Below are positions 60,061-64,000 of a stretch of DNA of 64,000 nt, piece by piece; the first letter of the stretch is position 1; each line of letters starts with the position of its first letter. A program made the position numbers and the translations under genes. This DNA comes from Pelargonium x hortorum (Eukaryota; Streptophyta; Magnoliopsida; Geraniales; Geraniaceae): assembly GCA_036897525.1 (NCBI GenBank), contig JAYMTJ010000051.1, forward strand, positions 1 through 64,000, in the 5' to 3' direction. A model generated the notes under the pieces. The model was not told the origin of the DNA and made no database searches. It worked only from the letters and a program-made list of their open reading frames with translations.

Positions 60061-62940
60061 TCCTTATACCCAACTCACCCGCCCTCTAACATCCCGTATC
60101 TTTTACTACTTCAATTTGGATTATTCAAACTGTATAAACAAAGTAAATCTTTATAATTTCTTTTATAAGATAAGCCCCTAAAAAAGTATTACCAAACCAA
60201 TTAATTAGACCATTATGAAATGAAAAGTCAGTCCTTGTAATGAACCTTTCTTTATAAATTTCTATAACTAAGGAGAATCTAGAAAAAGGGCAAGTTCCCA
60301 ACTGAATTTAATTGATTAAGACAACGTTCAGTAGCACTTCTTAAAATTTTTTAAGGGCAAAGAGCTCTATAATATATAATATAAGAGGGGTGCTAAAAAA
60401 TAGGGCAAATCTTGTGTATAGGAGGCATAAGGAGTCTCTAGGTAGGGAGAGTTTTATAATCCTTTCGTGATTAGAGAAAAAAGAAATTAACTCGAACATG
60501 AAAACCCAGGTAGCAGGAATATTTGATTTGATACTTGGTCATTTAAATCTACTTTTTTCAGGGAAAGTCTTTATTAAACACGACATAAATATAAATAGTG
60601 TGTCACATCTTTATTGGTAGGAAAGAATATATGAATGTCGTAGGAATCTTATAACCGGGGTATTTCTTACGAATCCCTTACGGATCTTAAGGTTTCCCAG
60701 TCAGTATAGCTTGCTTTGAGGAGGTATATTGCCTTAGTGAGTTTTTTGGTCTCGAAGGAAATTCCTTGAACCTTAGAACAGACTTATAAGTTCTCTTTAA
60801 GCGTAATTTGAAAGGGGTTGCCTCTCATTTTATTACAATCTTCTCTGGTTTAGAGATGCTAGATATAGGATATATGAATAGTCAAATCCTCTTATAAGAC
60901 TAATTGAGACCCTTTATCGAACCCCTTGCATTCTTTATAATTCTAGCGAAAAGCCGTACCTTGAAGACTTTTTATCTTTAGGATTTCAAAACTATATATT
61001 GACAAGAGAGTTTTGAGGCACCGTTAACTTATGCCGGGTCTGCTTGTACTTTCAAACTACAATACCTTGGCCAATTCTTACATCTGTTTTAAAATGCTTA
61101 TATAAGTAGAGCAGTACACATAAAAACTTAGGTGTCTCTAGTAGTATTTAATGAAATTATTCACAGACTCAAGTTTTTTTTACTGTTATACTATAGAACT
61201 CTTATTGTTACTAAATAAGGAGATAAAGAGTTACTACACCGAGTAGCAATTTAAGAGCTCTTTGGGTTGGGGCGGTCTGCTTTACTCTAAAAAATATTCC
61301 TATGTAGAAAATAACTAATATCTAAGTACTACTGAATACTAGTCTAAAGTTAACTTACTTTTTTTAAAAGAGTAAAGGGGCGCTGTCCTATGATTTGTCT
61401 CTTGAACCAGCCCGTTTTTGGTTAGTTTATCACTAAAAACTAAAAGTCCTACCCTTAGCTTGAATATGCCCTTTTGTCATTCGTGGATAGGAAGCTTCGT
61501 TCCGAAAAGTGCTCGTATATAGGTTTCCTTATCTATAAAGATTTTGAACTAATGAAGATAAATTTAGGGGGATATAGTACCTTAGCTTTTGATAGATTCA
61601 GAAATTCCTTCTCTTGTGTTATCTCGGCTAGAAAAAGTAGAAAAGTACTTTATAGAAATAGAAAAAGAGAATTAATTCTGTATACAGAGTCCTCTTCTTT
61701 TTTTATTACGCAGTCCACTACAAAAAAACTGGTATTGGGTTGGAATTTTAGGGGACTGCTAAGTCAAGCTTAGGTTAAGCAATTCAATTAGGAAGAAAGA
61801 AGTTCAGATTCAATTTTAAGAAAGACTCATGCTGGTAGCTAGTATAGAAGTCAAGGAGCATAATAGGGATTGGTTCGCAACTAGAGGAAATAGGAAATAG
61901 CAAGTTATGCTATTATTTCTGGAGTCCTTCCAGAGGCCCCTGTAAGAATGTATTAAAGTTTGTTGTTTTCTTTAGTAAATCCTTTTTGAATCTCTAAAAG
62001 CGAGGCTTCGCTAGAACTTAATATAATGTTTCATCAGTAAGCAAGGGTTTCGTTTCATGAAAAGATCCTCATATCATAGGGTTGCCCCTTAAAAAAAGAA
62101 ATTGTGAAATTATGTGTCCGATTTACTCCGTTATTTTGCATAGTTACCGGCCCTACTTCATGAAAACGTAGTACCAAAGAGATATAGCTACAAGAATTAG
62201 GAGTACCCTAGTAACTCTAGTCTAGTATTCTTTGCTAGCTCCATTTAAGTAATTAAGTCATTTTTCTAGAACTTTCAGTTTGTACAGACTGTTCTCGATG
62301 CCTTTTTAAAAGTATGTTTCAGACCAGAAATGCATAGCAAAAAAAAAACTGCAGTAAATTCTTAAAAAGGACCAATCATAGATGAGATGTTGGGTCTCTA
62401 AAATGCATTTTTTTAGTGAAAAAAGGCCTTATAATGGTTTTTTATTTATATAGCCAGCCCGTATATTTCTTGGGACATTTTAGTATTCTGAATACTTCTT
62501 AATAACTGGATCTATAATTGTTGCTAAAGCGCTTTATAAAACTTTAGCTTTAGTAGGGGGAGATACTTACTATATCTAAGTTCTTAAAAGCCTATAATAA
62601 GTTTTCTTTTACTCCGCTCTAGCTAACCAGTTATTCTGGAGCAAAATATTATATTCAATTTAGCTAGAAAGACGAAAGCTTAGTCCAAGACCTATAAAGC
62701 GCTATAAGGGATTCTTCTTACTCGGGAAACTCCTTAGCTTGGAATCTGCTCGCTCAACAAACACCAACAAATAATCCACCATGAATAACACAGTCCCTTA
62801 ACAAATTAAGAATAGAATGACTTATAACTTATATAAAGAGTCCAAGTTGTAGCATTTTATAGTCACTTAGTCATAGTAGATAATCTCGTAAAGTATAAAA
62901 GGGTTCGGAAAAGTTAGTTAAAGAAGTTTCAATCAAGTAA
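60061..62940. other. Gene-free intergenic DNA
   Basis: No gene supported. The 99-codon open frame at 61474..61773 (TTC/GTG region, start not ATG) gives a basic, Ser-rich translation with no domain I know. It is within the length expected by chance. An AATATATAATATAAGAG string near 60369 resembles the window start. Confidence 0.5.
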
Positions 62941-63350
62941 AGTAGGTCGGATCAATTTGAATGGAATTTCATAGGTTCGATCTTAGGTTTTCAACGATCA
63001 ACTGTAATGACAATTACAGGTTTTCTTTCTTCTTTTAGTGTCCTCGGTTATGTAACCCATCCTGTTAACTCTGGTACAATAGACTGCCAGGTAACCATCC
63101 AAAAACGGTATGTCACAGAACCAAATCTGTACCTATAATAATAAGAAGTTCCGGCTCTCATACTAACGTATGCCTACTTTCATACTAGGATTCATTAGCA
63201 GTTTAATTGTGAAGATAAGAGGGGACCCATATCAGATGAACTAGAAACTACTTACCATCCTGCGATTGAAGGTCAACAAGAAAAGGTACAATCTCTATTA
63301 AATGCTCCAGATAAAGGCCATTTTTATCTTGTGCTAGAAAGCTTGATTCC
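62941..63350 (+). other. Two successive open stretches without starts, plus a small hairpin
   Basis: One forward frame is open from 62941 to 63135 (65 codons; the only ATG is about 22 codons in). Another is open from about 63194 to 63350 (about 50 codons). Both have less biased composition than their surroundings, and the second translates to a protein-like, charged sequence. I recognise neither. CTGTAAT (63002-63008) pairs with ATTACAG (63013-63019) as a hairpin inside the first. They could be decayed exons, but chance is the simpler reading. Confidence 0.15.
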
Positions 63351-64000
63351 GATCCTAATGACATAGCAATTCCCGGGCTCCATATTAAAATTTATGCATT
63401 AGAAAAAAAGCATAGAAAGCCAAGGGGTCCGCAGTGAAAAAGGCTTATACCAAATAGATTTCAAAGTTTTTAGAGTTTTTTTGATATTTCATTCAGGGGC
63501 CTATATTAATATTAGAGAGCCCAGTCAAGATAAAAATGTTGACTTACTTCCTTCTTTGTTGTATGATACTTTTTTCATAGTAACCATTCTCTGAATAAAT
63601 ATTATCTACTTCCTTATAGGATCAAAGGTGTGTGTTGTGAGTTGATGTTTAGGGTCATTAATGACTTAGGGTTGCTTCTCTTATTTTGCAATAGGCAACA
63701 GAAGAACACTTAAATAGCTAAAGCAACTATATAATCTATTAGATTATATGAGTAATTTCCAGACCTGTTTAAAACTATCAAGGCAAGGACCGGGTTTACT
63801 TTATTTAAGAACTGAGGGAAAGTACTTAATTGCTATAACAAGACAGGACTTTGCTCGGTTATTTCGGAAGGAAAAGCTTTAATTAAGAGTTATGCTTTAT
63901 GTGTCTCAATTTCTTGACATTTTTGTAACTAAATTCACTAAAAGTTCGCGGATATGCTAAAATTATGGTAACCCTATAGAAAAAACTACAGAACTTTAAA
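63351..64000. other. Gene-free intergenic DNA to window end
   Basis: Nothing recognised on either strand up to the end of the window. Confidence 0.5.

Noticed and set aside
61474-61773. 99-codon plus-strand open frame
   Set aside because: The start is not ATG and no family is recognised. Its length is expected a few times by chance in 64 kb of this composition.
1-64000. Mobile elements, viral remnants or CRISPR arrays
   Set aside because: No transposase, integrase or reverse-transcriptase motif, no terminal repeat pair bounding a unit, and no regularly spaced direct repeats were seen.

Overview
This 64 kb window is almost entirely non-coding. By eye the G+C content is about one third. The one gene I can defend is an initiator tRNA, trnfM(CAT), at 38356..38428 on the plus strand. 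It folds into a complete cloverleaf with a CAU anticodon and the unpaired first acceptor position typical of initiators. It has a plausible bacterial-type promoter just upstream. I found no recognisable protein gene, rRNA, intron core, CRISPR array, transposase or viral gene. Open frames begin at any of several start codons, rarely exceed 100 codons, lie in all frames and overlap on both strands, as expected by chance in AT-rich DNA. A bacterial-type initiator tRNA alone in so much gene-free DNA suggests a greatly expanded organellar genome, probably a plastid or mitochondrion of an alga or plant. I cannot name the organism or decide firmly between the two organelles: the 5' end of the tRNA (CGCGGAGTAGAG) is plastid-like, while the anticodon loop CUCAUGA resembles plant and algal mitochondrial trnfM.

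The rest is intergenic DNA rich in old, diverged repeats. Four groups recur. (1) Family A is a cluster of about four diverged copies in the same orientation at 3.6-6.5 kb; its best block is 34 bases with one mismatch between 3841..3874 and 6334..6367. (2) Family B is a composite module: a TATAG-rich tract of about 100-250 bp, a short GC-richer block, a core around TTATCGATAA followed by AGAGG and a GTGCCTTAG-like string, and in several copies a small stem-loop. I count about eleven copies or part-copies: 1.9, 3.2, 6.7, 7.25, 46.0, 50.1, 52.1, 57.5, 58.0, 59.4 and 60.0 kb. (3) Family C is a low-complexity, lysine-codon-like repeat (GCTATTAAG, GGTATAGCT, GCTGGTAACATTAAAGC) at 1.4, 17.4, 27.7 and 54.0 kb, with reverse-complement-looking stretches at 6.9-7.1 and 7.9 kb. 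(4) Isolated stem-loops include a perfect 30-bp palindrome at 11376..11405. A 26-bp unit is also duplicated exactly in tandem at 24060..24111.

Layout: 1-3.5 kb, tracts and first family B/C copies; 3.6-6.5 kb, family A cluster; 6.6-8.0 kb, family B and C copies; 8-38 kb, mostly featureless DNA with the palindrome, a possible tRNA relic near 15.0 kb, the tandem duplication and family C copies; 38.3-38.5 kb, the tRNA unit; 38.5-50 kb, mostly featureless, including a stop-poor block at 39.2-39.6 kb; 50-60 kb, the densest family B region; 60-64 kb, featureless. I did not find a recognisable undescribed functional system. The best candidate for something new is the composite family B repeat.
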